A DNA stretch of 9,777 bases from Ignavibacteriales bacterium (GTDB lineage: Bacteria > Bacteroidota > Ignavibacteria > Ignavibacteriales > Ignavibacteriaceae), in assembly GCA_003142915.1 (NCBI GenBank), contig PLNZ01000110.1:1-9777 (forward strand). The letters are read 5' to 3'. Within the stretch, counting starts at the first letter, position 1. Each line of letters opens with the position of its first letter. Shown here in pieces: positions 1-7,297 of this stretch. The translations under genes were made by a program, and so were the position numbers. The notes beneath the pieces are model-generated. The model was given only the letters and a program-made list of their open reading frames with translations, ran no database searches and was not told the DNA's origin.

Positions 1-25
1 GGTTAAGTTCTAATTTGGTTGTTTT
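1..25 (+). repeat. Left terminal inverted repeat of the IS
   Basis: Begins GGTTAAGTTC and matches the reverse complement of 1459-1483 at 25 of 25 positions. It starts at the first base of the window, so its outer limit is not proven. Confidence 0.9.
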
Positions 26-60
26 TGATAAATCGTAATATTTAGATAGGAGGGATTGAA

Positions 61-1092
61 ATGGCTGTTGAAGAAATTATAAAAGAAGAAATTAAGTGCA
101 AAAATTGCGGTTCTACTGCTGTAATAAAATTCGGTAGTTATAAAGGTGTACCACGTTTTTATTGTAAATCGTGTAATCGTAAATTTAAGGCAGATATTGA
201 TAATTTTCATGGTAAAGTACCATCCGAATACGTTAGTAGTGCCTTGTCGATGTACTACTCAGGAATGAGCGTAAATGACATCTGCACTACACTCAAACAG
301 GAACATAATTACTACCCTTCAAACTCAGTCGTTTACTATTGGATAGATAAATACACTCCATTAGCAATCAAGCACTTTCGAGATTATCACCCTCAAGTTG
401 GGGATGTTTGGATAACCGATGAAACGATGCTAAATCTGGATGGGGAACACTCAATTTGGTTTTATGACATTATAGACCGTGATACACGCTTCTTGCTCGC
501 TTCTAGAGTGGCAATTTCACGCACAACTAATCATGCTGAAATTCTTATGGAGAGGGCTGAAAAGTGTGCAGGTAAAAAACCAAAAGAAGTTTTAACAGAC
601 AAAAACAGGTCTTATGAAGATGGCATCGAAAAAGCATACGGAAGCGATACAGAACACGTTATCGGGAATCCCTTCAAGGAAAAGGAAACAGGCGAGAGCA
701 CAAGCGAGATTGAACGCTTTCACGGCACACTTAAAGACCGTACAAAGGTCTTTCGCTCATTCAGGGATATAGACACGCTCATTCAGTTTACCGATGGCTG
801 GCTTGTCTATTACAACTTCTTTAGACCGCACGAATCACTTGAGGGTAAAACACCCGCTGAGGCTGGCAAGATTCAGTACGATATTAAAGATTGGGCTGGA
901 TTTATGCGTCTGCCAGTGCCTAAACAGCGTATTGAATTTGTGGATTCACCAAAGCCAAAACGAGTCAAAACTGTCATTGATACCAGTAAATTACTCACTA
1001 GAAAGAGAGGACATAGAGCTCCTAGAGAGGGGTTAACTACACCTCATCGGGCTAGGCATGGGAGTGGTATCACTCGGAGAGCAGACCGATGA
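61..1092 (+). CDS. DDE transposase with N-terminal zinc ribbon, IS6-like
   Basis: This 343-residue protein should catalyse strand transfer of the element that carries it. An N-terminal zinc ribbon is visible as C13-x2-C16 and C35-x2-C38. A helix-turn-helix-like stretch follows at about residues 52-95. The RNase H-fold core has D120 (in WITDE), D180 (in LTDKN) and E218 (in EIERFHGTLKDR), so the catalytic triad is intact; the last pair is separated by 37 residues, near the D-D-34-E spacing typical of IS6. YNFFRPHESLEGKTPAE at about 251-267 is the usual end of an rve/DDE core. About 75 basic residues extend beyond it. The ATG is preceded by AGGAGG at 48-53 with 7-base spacing. It is inside perfect 25-bp inverted repeats and looks functional. 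Assignment to IS6 rather than another zinc-ribbon DDE group rests on motifs and ends, not on a search. Confidence 0.93.
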   Translation: MAVEEIIKEEIKCKNCGSTAVIKFGSYKGVPRFYCKSCNRKFKADIDNFHGKVPSEYVSSALSMYYSGMSVNDICTTLKQEHNYYPSNSVVYYWIDKYTPLAIKHFRDYHPQVGDVWITDETMLNLDGEHSIWFYDIIDRDTRFLLASRVAISRTTNHAEILMERAEKCAGKKPKEVLTDKNRSYEDGIEKAYGSDTEHVIGNPFKEKETGESTSEIERFHGTLKDRTKVFRSFRDIDTLIQFTDGWLVYYNFFRPHESLEGKTPAEAGKIQYDIKDWAGFMRLPVPKQRIEFVDSPKPKRVKTVIDTSKLLTRKRGHRAPREGLTTPHRARHGSGITRRADR

Positions 1093-1268
1093 GCGATTTA
1101 TTATTACGTTTTGTGATTATAACGCTATGTATTTCGGCAATATCATCGGCTATTTTTGCAGGTGTTGGGTGGGGATTCTATTTATCACTAAAATACGGGG
1201 TGAATCAGTTCGCGAAACCACTTAACAAGGAGAAGAACGAAACCTGTATAATCGCCAAGCCAAAATAA
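1089..1268 (+). CDS. Small single-span membrane protein inside the IS
   Basis: A 59-residue open frame starts at an ATG overlapping the transposase TGA (ATGA), a classic arrangement for translational coupling, with GGAG at 1077-1080 as a ribosome-binding site. Residues about 5-34 are hydrophobic (LLLRFVIITLCISAISSAIF followed by GVGWGFYLSL), predicting one transmembrane helix. A short polar lysine-rich tail follows. No family is recognised. It lies inside the terminal repeats, so it travels with the element. It might be a regulator, a toxin-like small protein or chance coding. The overlap and ribosome-binding site argue for translation; the short length keeps confidence moderate. Confidence 0.55.
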   Translation: MSDLLLRFVIITLCISAISSAIFAGVGWGFYLSLKYGVNQFAKPLNKEKNETCIIAKPK

Positions 1269-1458
1269 GATATAAAGGATTAATATAAATATCCGAAAGT
1301 TATATTCAGGTGGAAATTGTGTCCAATAATCAGGTTTAAGCATGGAAGAAAACAACAAACTAGAAGGTGGTAAAACAGCCAAGATGAGTAAAACAACAAG
1401 CCTGCTAACCCATATACGAAACCGAATCATGACGAAAGTCTAACACAGGAGAAAAATG

Positions 1459-1483
1459 AAAACAACCAAATTAGAACTTAACC
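1459..1483 (-). repeat. Right terminal inverted repeat of the IS
   Basis: Exact reverse complement of bases 1-25; it ends GAACTTAACC at 1483 and marks the right boundary of the element. The flank from 1484 is ordinary AT-rich DNA leading to the end of the coiled-coil gene at 1616. Confidence 0.9.
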
Positions 1484-1615
1484 AAACTATTGTATTGTTT
1501 CTAATGTTTTCTGGACATTAAAATATATAATTTCCGTTTGTTTGTTATTTAAGGAACATTGCTTGAAAGAGGCACAATCCGGTGAGAGCGTTAGTATAAT
1601 TAGTCAATTTACATA

Positions 1616-2077
1616 TCACTTTTGCGGTTTTCCGCCAACCAGTCTAGCCAATATCCCTCTTCTCTGATAATCCGAGATGTTCTTGAGTTGTGAAGAGGTC
1701 TGCTCTCTCAAAGATTGTATCTCTGTAACTATGCCTTTTATTTCATTACTCAATGTAGCCGCATTGCTATTCGATTCCTCACGCAAATTTTGTATTTCCA
1801 TTTTTAAACTTTTTACTTCGTCTTGAACCGCTTGAGAGGTTGCCAGAAGTTCTGGGGTACCTATAGTTCCAAGAGTTTCTATAATGTATTTTGATCTGTC
1901 AGTAAGGTCCATGAGGCGTCCTGATAGAGAAGAAAGATGATTCAGCGCAGTTTCTAGCCCCATTGCCGCTGCTGAATAGCTCGAAGTCTCATGTCGAAGT
2001 TTCTCTAACTCTTCTAAAACTAGTGCAGCCTGTCTCTCCAAATCGAGGAATTTATTTGCAGGATTTTCTGTAGTCAA
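1616..2077 (-). CDS. Coiled-coil protein, partner of the RecQ-nuclease
   Basis: A 153-residue acidic, helical protein read from a TTG start. The ribosome-binding site GGGAGG sits 6 bases upstream, inside the last codons of the helicase gene, and only 3 bases separate the two genes, so translation is probably coupled. Heptad-like spacing of hydrophobic residues runs through about 10-35 and 82-135 (for example VKSLKMEIQNLREES), predicting long coiled coils that probably oligomerise. A short conserved-looking block IGTPELL (72-78) sits between them. The C-terminus (about 138-153) is basic, RRGILARLVGGKPQK, and could touch DNA, nucleotide or the partner. There is no signal peptide, membrane segment or enzymatic motif. 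I do not recognise the family. Its position suggests it is an accessory, structural or regulatory subunit of the helicase-nuclease; this is inferred from operon structure only. Confidence 0.85.
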   Translation of the reverse strand: MTTENPANKFLDLERQAALVLEELEKLRHETSSYSAAAMGLETALNHLSSLSGRLMDLTDRSKYIIETLGTIGTPELLATSQAVQDEVKSLKMEIQNLREESNSNAATLSNEIKGIVTEIQSLREQTSSQLKNISDYQRRGILARLVGGKPQK

Positions 2078-2080
2078 TTT

Positions 2081-5000
2081 CTACCTCCCAATATTTCTCA
2101 TTGCCGAGCTGCGTGAAATCATCCGGTCTAATAACCAACTAGCAGGTATTTCGATTAATTCGGTTGGAATCCACAAGGTTAGTTCACGAGCAAAGACACG
2201 GTCCATTTTCAATGAAAGAAATAGTTCTTCCGTAAAAGCCTTCGCAATGGCATATTCTTTATCCATTGCTACACCGATAATTCCGCCAAAAGCTTTTCCA
2301 ACTACTTGTTTATTAAGATCATATTCTCCAAAGGCAAATTCGAACGAAGCTTTTATGTCTTGGCATGCAACCCTAATATCGCCATTCCTTACCAAGGCTT
2401 CAGATAAGCCTCGAAGCATCAATAGTCCGGGATTATCCGGATACGAACTTAGCAATCTCGCCACTGATCCCCGTAAAATAGATGCATCATTTGGAGAAAC
2501 TAGATCATCTAACAGTGGATCTAAAACGTCAACTCCCCCTTGCGAGGATCCAATAACGCGCTCAAGTCTTTCATCAAATTCAGAATGCTCTAAATAATCA
2601 AGTATCCGAGCTCTAAAATCTTCTCCATTTAAGGCTTTTCGAGTCGCAAATAGCATTTCTCTTAGCGAATTCCGGCGGGCGCGTTCAATATGAGTATACA
2701 CAAAGCTTATAAGTGAACGGCTAATGTCAAGCACATATTGTTCATGAGATTCAGCGGAGATAGCAAGTGCTTCCTCTTTGGCTTTTTCTCCTAATTTCTT
2801 GGAATAAGCTCCAACATATGCCCCATAAGAATTGGCAATTTCTTGTTTATTGGCTCCAGACAATATTATATCGAAATCAACAGGATATCGGACTGTATAA
2901 TCTCTTACAACGCCAATTACTAACAACCTATGAAGGGCCTTCTCAAGCCTCTCACTCGATATTCCATTATTGGGATCATTACTACTTCCTTTCGAAGCTG
3001 ATAAATGAGCTGTGATATGTTGGTTTAATGGTGGTAATCTAGAAATAACATCTTTTATATCTTTCAGTTCGACGTCCTCACCCCTGAAGGAATTTGTATG
3101 GAACCATAGCGCTCTAGTGATATCGTCCGCTTCTTCTCGTTTTATATTAGATGTTTGTCGAATGATTTCTGCAAGATTTGTCCCAGGGCTCAATAATGTT
3201 TCCGTCCGGCGAGAATCGTCATCAGACAAAATAATCGCGCATTCAGCTTTATTTCGGTCCCTCCCAGCTCTGCCAGCTTCCTGATAAAAAGATTCTATGG
3301 ACTCAGGAAGCCCAATATGTACGGTATATCTTATATTTGGTTTATCTATACCCATCCCATAAGCTTTAGTACATGCCATTAACGCAATTTCATTTCTCTT
3401 GAATTTTTTAGCAGTGTCTTGCTTCACTTTTTTCCAGATATTTTCATCAACTCCATGCGGAGGACTCCCAGCATAAAATGCAACTGGGACACCTAGAGTT
3501 TTGGCTAACTGCTCGGATTGTTCTCTTGCACCAAATTCACTCCCAACAAAAGGGCAAAAGACAAGGCCTGACGCTGTTCGGGTATCACATGATGTAAAGA
3601 AATTTGATCTTGAAATGCCAAAATCTGTTGGAAGTCTATTTAAAAATCCGTTTAGTCGCCCAGTTTTCTCATTTGAATGACAGCTTAAAACGGCATATTG
3701 GAGTTCTGGTCTATCAAAAGAATTGGGAGTAATAATCGAATCAAAATCAGTAATACCCAGCTCTCGCTGTATATCTTTAAGCACGATTTTACTGGCTGTC
3801 CCCGTAAGCGCGATTAAGGGGGGAGTGTGTCCGTTTGACGTACAATATTCTCTTGCTATTCTCCCAAGGTTCAAATATGCCGTCCTAAAATTATGGCCCC
3901 ACTCAGATACGCAGTGAGCCTCATCCACAGCTATCACAGATACTGGGGTTAATACTGTAAGTGCTCTAAGATGTTCACGGAAAGGGGCAGTCTGTAAACG
4001 CTCCGGTGCTATGTAGGAGAAAAGATAATGTCCCGATGAAAAAGCTCTAAGAAGTAGTTCTCGTTGTTGTTGGGATTTTAGCTCACTTGTAATTCCTACA
4101 CATCTGTCGATTCCAATATGATGTAGATTATCTATTTGATCATCGATCAAAGATATGATGGGATCCACCACTATGCAGCGTCCTGGGAGAAGTAAGGCTG
4201 CCAATTGGAAGGCAATGGATTTACCTCGCCCTGTCGGCAATAAAACTACAGCATCTTTCCCTTTTAATATTCGTTCTATTGCTTCCCATTGTCCTTCCCA
4301 AAAATCATCTTTTCGAAAAATATACTTAAGAAACCAACGAGATTCCTCTTTATCTGGTTTTGAGATGGCAATAGGAACGGTAGCTGGAGCTGGTATTTCT
4401 ATCTCACCGGGGAACGTTAAATCAGAAATGGAAAAAACAGGAACATCTTCAAGCCCTATGGTCAAATTGTTTTTCTTTTCTGACGGAGCAATTATAATAG
4501 TCGGGCGTACACTATTGCTCTTTAAAACACCGATGTGAATTGAACTCATGGGAGATTGGAAACCATACAAATTTGATAACCGTGATAATAATTCAATTAT
4601 TGCAACCCCGGCGGTCTCCAAACCTTGCTCAACCAAAGGATTATCAGCAATAAGAGCCGGGAGTATAATTGCAACAGAATTGTTATTAGTGTTTAACCAG
4701 CCATCACGAATAGCTTCTAGAATTATTAATTGAATTTGATGAATTAATTTAAGTAACCTTAAGGACTGAATAAGTTCGGTTTCATTTCGGTCTTCTGTGT
4801 TTTTCATTAGGTTTGAAGGAACTTTTATAAGTTCTTTGAGTCGTTTTAGGTTGGAACCATCCGCACTACGAATCTCTCTGGTTGGAATTCGCACGACTCT
4901 AAACCCAATTGATGATACTAAATTATCTCTGCTATTATCCTGTTCTTGATGGGTCTTATGATCATCACCATCAATTTCTACTACAATTGGTATATCGTCC

Positions 5001-5878
5001 AAACGCGTAAGAACGAAGTCTACCCGAGCTTCTCCATCAGTCTCCAAACTAGGAACCAATGATGTAAGATGCACCTGAGGCATAATGCACCATGGATTTT
5101 CAAGAGTTTGATTCCATTTTGTCATAATACCGAAAAACTCACGTTCTTCATCGCTATCGAACTTTAACGCTTCAAAACTACAAGTTGCAAATAGGCCAAT
5201 CCAAGTCAATGATTGTATAAGTTGTTTTTCGTCAACTTCTAAAACGTTTTTTCTGATGATTGTCTCGAGGCGAGGCAAGCAAAATGGAGTGGAGCCTCGT
5301 GTTAAAAGTGATTCAGCAACCGAAATAAGCGCTTTGCTATTCCCATCAGAGATGGGTGTCGTAGAAAGCGGAAAATCTAATCGCCACTGGGTGGCCGCCC
5401 TTACTATGACGCGAGGTATATCGAAACTATGAATCTTTTCAGTTAATAACGCAGGCAAACCGCAACATTGGAAAATCCTAGTTTGTAAATTATTATTTCT
5501 TGGTGCTAAATTTACCACTCTAGGAATAACTACAGATTCTTGAAAATTATCGAATGTTGTGGAGTTACTCCGTGGAGGATTACTGTCCTTCGAAGTTAAT
5601 TGGATAGGTAATATTACTTGGCAACGAGGATATGCAGAGCAGCCCCAAAATTGGCTGCCAGCCATTCCTCCTTTTTTTGCGACTCTTAACCGCATAATAT
5701 TTCCGCAAGAAGGACAAATTGGAGGTGCGGGGTTCCCAGAACTAGGCATATTGGGCTTAAGTTCAGATTGTTCTTGTTTTTCTTGAGGGCGTTGAGAATG
5801 AAAATGGCTCAAATGAAACTCTAGTTCTTCTTGAGTCTTGAATTCCTTTTGGCAAACAGGGCATATCAGTTGGGGCAC
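2081..5878 (-). CDS. RecQ-type DEAH helicase fused to a PD-(D/E)XK nuclease and zinc fingers
   Basis: This 1265-residue protein starts at GTG with AAGGAG just upstream. Domains in order: a C2H2-type finger (C6, C9, H22, H25 or H27); a topoisomerase-type C4 zinc ribbon (C55, C58, C80, C86); a Vsr/DUF559-like nuclease domain at about 240-350 (RVDFVL with D287, VVEIDGDDH with E301, D303 and H307, then D314, R317 and RVVRI); and a RecQ-type helicase at about 515-885. The helicase has Walker A PTGRGKS (548-554), DEAH 652-655 followed by the RecQ aromatic loop VSEWGHNFR, motif III LTGTAS (691-696), motif V YGMGIDKPN and motif VI YQEAGRAGR. A winged-helix-like stretch (about 974-1005) and about 260 unrecognised residues end the protein. 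The cysteine cluster of a RecQ zinc domain is absent after motif VI. Known biochemistry of these families predicts ATP-driven 3'-to-5' DNA unwinding with metal-dependent cleavage. A role in defence against foreign DNA is my inference. Confidence 0.95.
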   Translation of the reverse strand: MPQLICPVCQKEFKTQEELEFHLSHFHSQRPQEKQEQSELKPNMPSSGNPAPPICPSCGNIMRLRVAKKGGMAGSQFWGCSAYPRCQVILPIQLTSKDSNPPRSNSTTFDNFQESVVIPRVVNLAPRNNNLQTRIFQCCGLPALLTEKIHSFDIPRVIVRAATQWRLDFPLSTTPISDGNSKALISVAESLLTRGSTPFCLPRLETIIRKNVLEVDEKQLIQSLTWIGLFATCSFEALKFDSDEEREFFGIMTKWNQTLENPWCIMPQVHLTSLVPSLETDGEARVDFVLTRLDDIPIVVEIDGDDHKTHQEQDNSRDNLVSSIGFRVVRIPTREIRSADGSNLKRLKELIKVPSNLMKNTEDRNETELIQSLRLLKLIHQIQLIILEAIRDGWLNTNNNSVAIILPALIADNPLVEQGLETAGVAIIELLSRLSNLYGFQSPMSSIHIGVLKSNSVRPTIIIAPSEKKNNLTIGLEDVPVFSISDLTFPGEIEIPAPATVPIAISKPDKEESRWFLKYIFRKDDFWEGQWEAIERILKGKDAVVLLPTGRGKSIAFQLAALLLPGRCIVVDPIISLIDDQIDNLHHIGIDRCVGITSELKSQQQRELLLRAFSSGHYLFSYIAPERLQTAPFREHLRALTVLTPVSVIAVDEAHCVSEWGHNFRTAYLNLGRIAREYCTSNGHTPPLIALTGTASKIVLKDIQRELGITDFDSIITPNSFDRPELQYAVLSCHSNEKTGRLNGFLNRLPTDFGISRSNFFTSCDTRTASGLVFCPFVGSEFGAREQSEQLAKTLGVPVAFYAGSPPHGVDENIWKKVKQDTAKKFKRNEIALMACTKAYGMGIDKPNIRYTVHIGLPESIESFYQEAGRAGRDRNKAECAIILSDDDSRRTETLLSPGTNLAEIIRQTSNIKREEADDITRALWFHTNSFRGEDVELKDIKDVISRLPPLNQHITAHLSASKGSSNDPNNGISSERLEKALHRLLVIGVVRDYTVRYPVDFDIILSGANKQEIANSYGAYVGAYSKKLGEKAKEEALAISAESHEQYVLDISRSLISFVYTHIERARRNSLREMLFATRKALNGEDFRARILDYLEHSEFDERLERVIGSSQGGVDVLDPLLDDLVSPNDASILRGSVARLLSSYPDNPGLLMLRGLSEALVRNGDIRVACQDIKASFEFAFGEYDLNKQVVGKAFGGIIGVAMDKEYAIAKAFTEELFLSLKMDRVFARELTLWIPTELIEIPASWLLDRMISRSSAMRNIGR

Positions 5879-5940
5879 AATACTCCTTAATGGGATGGCA
5901 GTTTCTGCAAATAATTGAGGTGTTTTGACAATTCTATCCG

Positions 5941-5956
5941 TTTGCGATTACGCAAA
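5941..5956. promoter_or_regulatory. TTTGCG-ATTA-CGCAAA inverted repeat in the helicase 5' leader
   Basis: Perfect 6-bp arms flank a 4-base centre, about 63 bases upstream of the GTG start and downstream of the predicted promoter. It could be an operator or a leader-RNA hairpin. Its half-sites TTGCG/CGCAA recur in the palindrome at 6247-6262. Confidence 0.45.
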
Positions 5957-6023
5957 AAAGATAATGATCGATGGATAAAAAAGAACAACGATTCAATTCT
6001 TAATCAAAACAAAGATTTCTCTC

Positions 6024-6052
6024 ATTATAGGAAGGTTATGATTTTTGGTCAA
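6024..6052 (-). promoter_or_regulatory. Predicted sigma70 promoter of the RecQ-nuclease operon
   Basis: On the minus strand TTGACC (6052-6047; five of six consensus bases) is separated by exactly 17 bp from a perfect TATAAT (6029-6024). Transcription would begin near 6017, giving a leader of about 139 bases before the GTG at 5878. The -35 is embedded in a TGGTC...GACCA inverted repeat (6046-6065), a plausible repressor site. Confidence 0.7.
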
Positions 6053-6246
6053 GTGTGCTAGACCATTTGCCGGTATTATAGTTATCACGGCATGATAAGT
6101 TTCACTAATTAATCAACCAAATCGATATTATAACTTAGTGGTCACACTATCTCGTCAGTGTCGGTTCACCTTATTTTTAGGCTCAAATGTCACATTTGCC
6201 CTTTTCGTTAGGTCACACAAAGAGTATTTGTGACATTCGGTAAACA

Positions 6247-6262
6247 TTGCGTTATAACGCAA
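6247..6262. promoter_or_regulatory. Perfect 16-bp palindrome TTGCGTTATAACGCAA
   Basis: Fully symmetric, 22 bases beyond the stop codon of the 299-residue gene. As RNA it could form a TTGCGT/ACGCAA stem with a TATA loop, but only a short TGTTT follows on the minus strand, so it would be a weak terminator at best. Sharing half-sites with 5941-5956, it may instead be an operator. Confidence 0.45.
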
Positions 6263-6284
6263 AGAACGTCTATTTCGCACCTGA

Positions 6285-7184
6285 TTAAATATCAAATTCT
6301 CGCCTCATTTCAAAGGCTGATTTGCCACCACGGTCAGGTTGCGGCGTGTTATTCCAAATGTTCATCGCCAATCCAAGCCATTTATTGATTTCCTCTACTG
6401 AATTAACGCTGCCAACCCGTTTGACAATTTCCTTACTAAAATCATTAATTTGGCTTGAGTTCATATGTAAGAGAACCAACTTCTGCCACTGGGCGTGAGT
6501 CATGATTAGGGTGGGACATCCCTCGGCCTCAGCTTCTTTCGTCATTCGGGCCACAGCAGCTTCAAGAGAAGAATCACGTGGCAATTCCACTTTAGGATGA
6601 TCGATGGATGATTCAAATCTTTGCTGCAGCAGCCTTTCCATGTCTATCGGATTGAGTTGAAATTTCTTTAAATGAGCTTGCATGCCCGGCATTATATGCA
6701 TTGGCCATTGCAACCAGCCGGGGCCAATCAGCCATCCATGTCGTCCTACGGGAATGATATGGGTATATAAAGCCTCATCACGGTTGAGGAACCGACTTAG
6801 CTGACGATTATCAACAATAAATTCTTCCTTCTCTAGTTTCAGGACTAGGCCTCTTCCCGGAGTAACCATGGCTACCATCGCCAGTACATATCGGGAGCCT
6901 TTGATTGAATCAATTGCGGAATTCAGATCGCTGCCGCTGAGCATATCGGCTGCGGCAACTTCTGCGGGGCTTCGCCCATCCGGTAATTTGAAAGTCAGAG
7001 CAAACCACCCCAGAAATCGACGTTCGCGGCTCGTGACATCGCCGCCACCTTGTATATAATGGGCTTCTCCGGGTTCATCATATCCAAAGAAATCCCTGCG
7101 AGCGGTTGCCCTGACATCAGACAAGGTGTCGCTTTGTAAACACCATTCAGCCAATTGTTCAACCATGCTGGTATTTAATGTCAT
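6285..7184 (-). CDS. Unrecognised 299-residue protein
   Basis: I do not recognise this protein and assign no function. It is soluble, without a signal peptide, membrane span or nucleotide-binding loop. The N-terminal part (about 1-60) is helical and contains ARRDFFGYDEPGEAHY. The middle (about 95-165) looks mixed alpha/beta with RYVLAMVAMV and a tryptophan/glycine-rich HGWLIGPGWLQWP. The C-terminal part is helical and ends with WNNTPQPDRGGKS (277-289), a conserved-looking signature reminiscent of tails on other bacterial hypothetical proteins. The ATG is supported by GGAGAAG about 8 bases upstream. It lies 113 bases downstream of the ribbon-helix-helix gene on the same strand and may be co-transcribed with it, making it a candidate target or partner of that regulator. 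Confidence 0.85.
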   Translation of the reverse strand: MTLNTSMVEQLAEWCLQSDTLSDVRATARRDFFGYDEPGEAHYIQGGGDVTSRERRFLGWFALTFKLPDGRSPAEVAAADMLSGSDLNSAIDSIKGSRYVLAMVAMVTPGRGLVLKLEKEEFIVDNRQLSRFLNRDEALYTHIIPVGRHGWLIGPGWLQWPMHIMPGMQAHLKKFQLNPIDMERLLQQRFESSIDHPKVELPRDSSLEAAVARMTKEAEAEGCPTLIMTHAQWQKLVLLHMNSSQINDFSKEIVKRVGSVNSVEEINKWLGLAMNIWNNTPQPDRGGKSAFEMRREFDI

Positions 7185-7297
7185 AAAAATACTTCTCCAT
7201 TGAACTTATTGCTCATAGCCCCGCCACTCTCAAAGCTGAGCCGGTTTAAAATGCCCGTGATAATATTAATACTGAAAATTAGCTATGTTGATATTAA

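Larger units (their letters stand above)
1..1483 (+). mobile_element. Insertion sequence, IS6-like, with a passenger small-protein gene
   Basis: The first 25 bases of the window are the exact reverse complement of 1459-1483; the 26th pair differs. Between these ends lie a DDE transposase gene starting 60 bp from the left end and a small overlapping membrane-protein gene. IS6-family ends also start with GG and lie close to the transposase start, so the family assignment fits both ends and protein. The element is about 1.48 kb, longer than a classical 0.8 kb IS6 because the transposase is longer and about 390 bp follow it. The right flank begins AAACTATT. The left flank is outside the window, so a target duplication cannot be tested and the repeat could extend upstream. 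A window or contig edge exactly at an IS end often reflects an assembly break at a multicopy element. Confidence 0.85.
5879..6284. other. 406-bp palindrome-rich intergenic region
   Basis: No coding frame with a ribosome-binding site is visible. The region carries the promoter of the helicase operon (6024-6052) and at least five inverted repeats: TTTGCG-ATTA-CGCAAA (5941-5956), TGGTC-10 bp-GACCA (6046-6065, over the -35), CAAATGT-C-ACATTTG (6184-6198), GTCACA-11 bp-TGTGAC (6212-6234) and the perfect TTGCGTTATAACGCAA (6247-6262). GTCACA or its complement occurs four times between 6141 and 6234. Such density suggests regulator binding sites, or a recombination or attachment region. The function is not determined. 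Confidence 0.6.

Noticed and set aside
1188..1430. Minus-strand frame encoding an 80-residue hydrophobic protein inside the IS
   Set aside because: It has two membrane-like stretches but no ribosome-binding site and overlaps the better supported ATGA-coupled plus-strand small gene. AT-rich DNA often gives hydrophobic antisense frames.
1342..1443. Plus-strand 33-residue frame starting ATGGAAGAA inside the IS
   Set aside because: No convincing ribosome-binding site, very short and low complexity; not distinguishable from chance.
1456..1521. Plus-strand 21-residue frame with a good GGAG site
   Set aside because: It runs across the right terminal repeat and out of the element, so the frame is a product of the insertion junction.
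2081..5878. Assignment of the helicase as housekeeping RecQ or as DpdF
   Set aside because: It lacks the RecQ zinc/HRDC module and has a nuclease domain and zinc fingers instead; no other Dpd or 7-deazaguanine genes are present.
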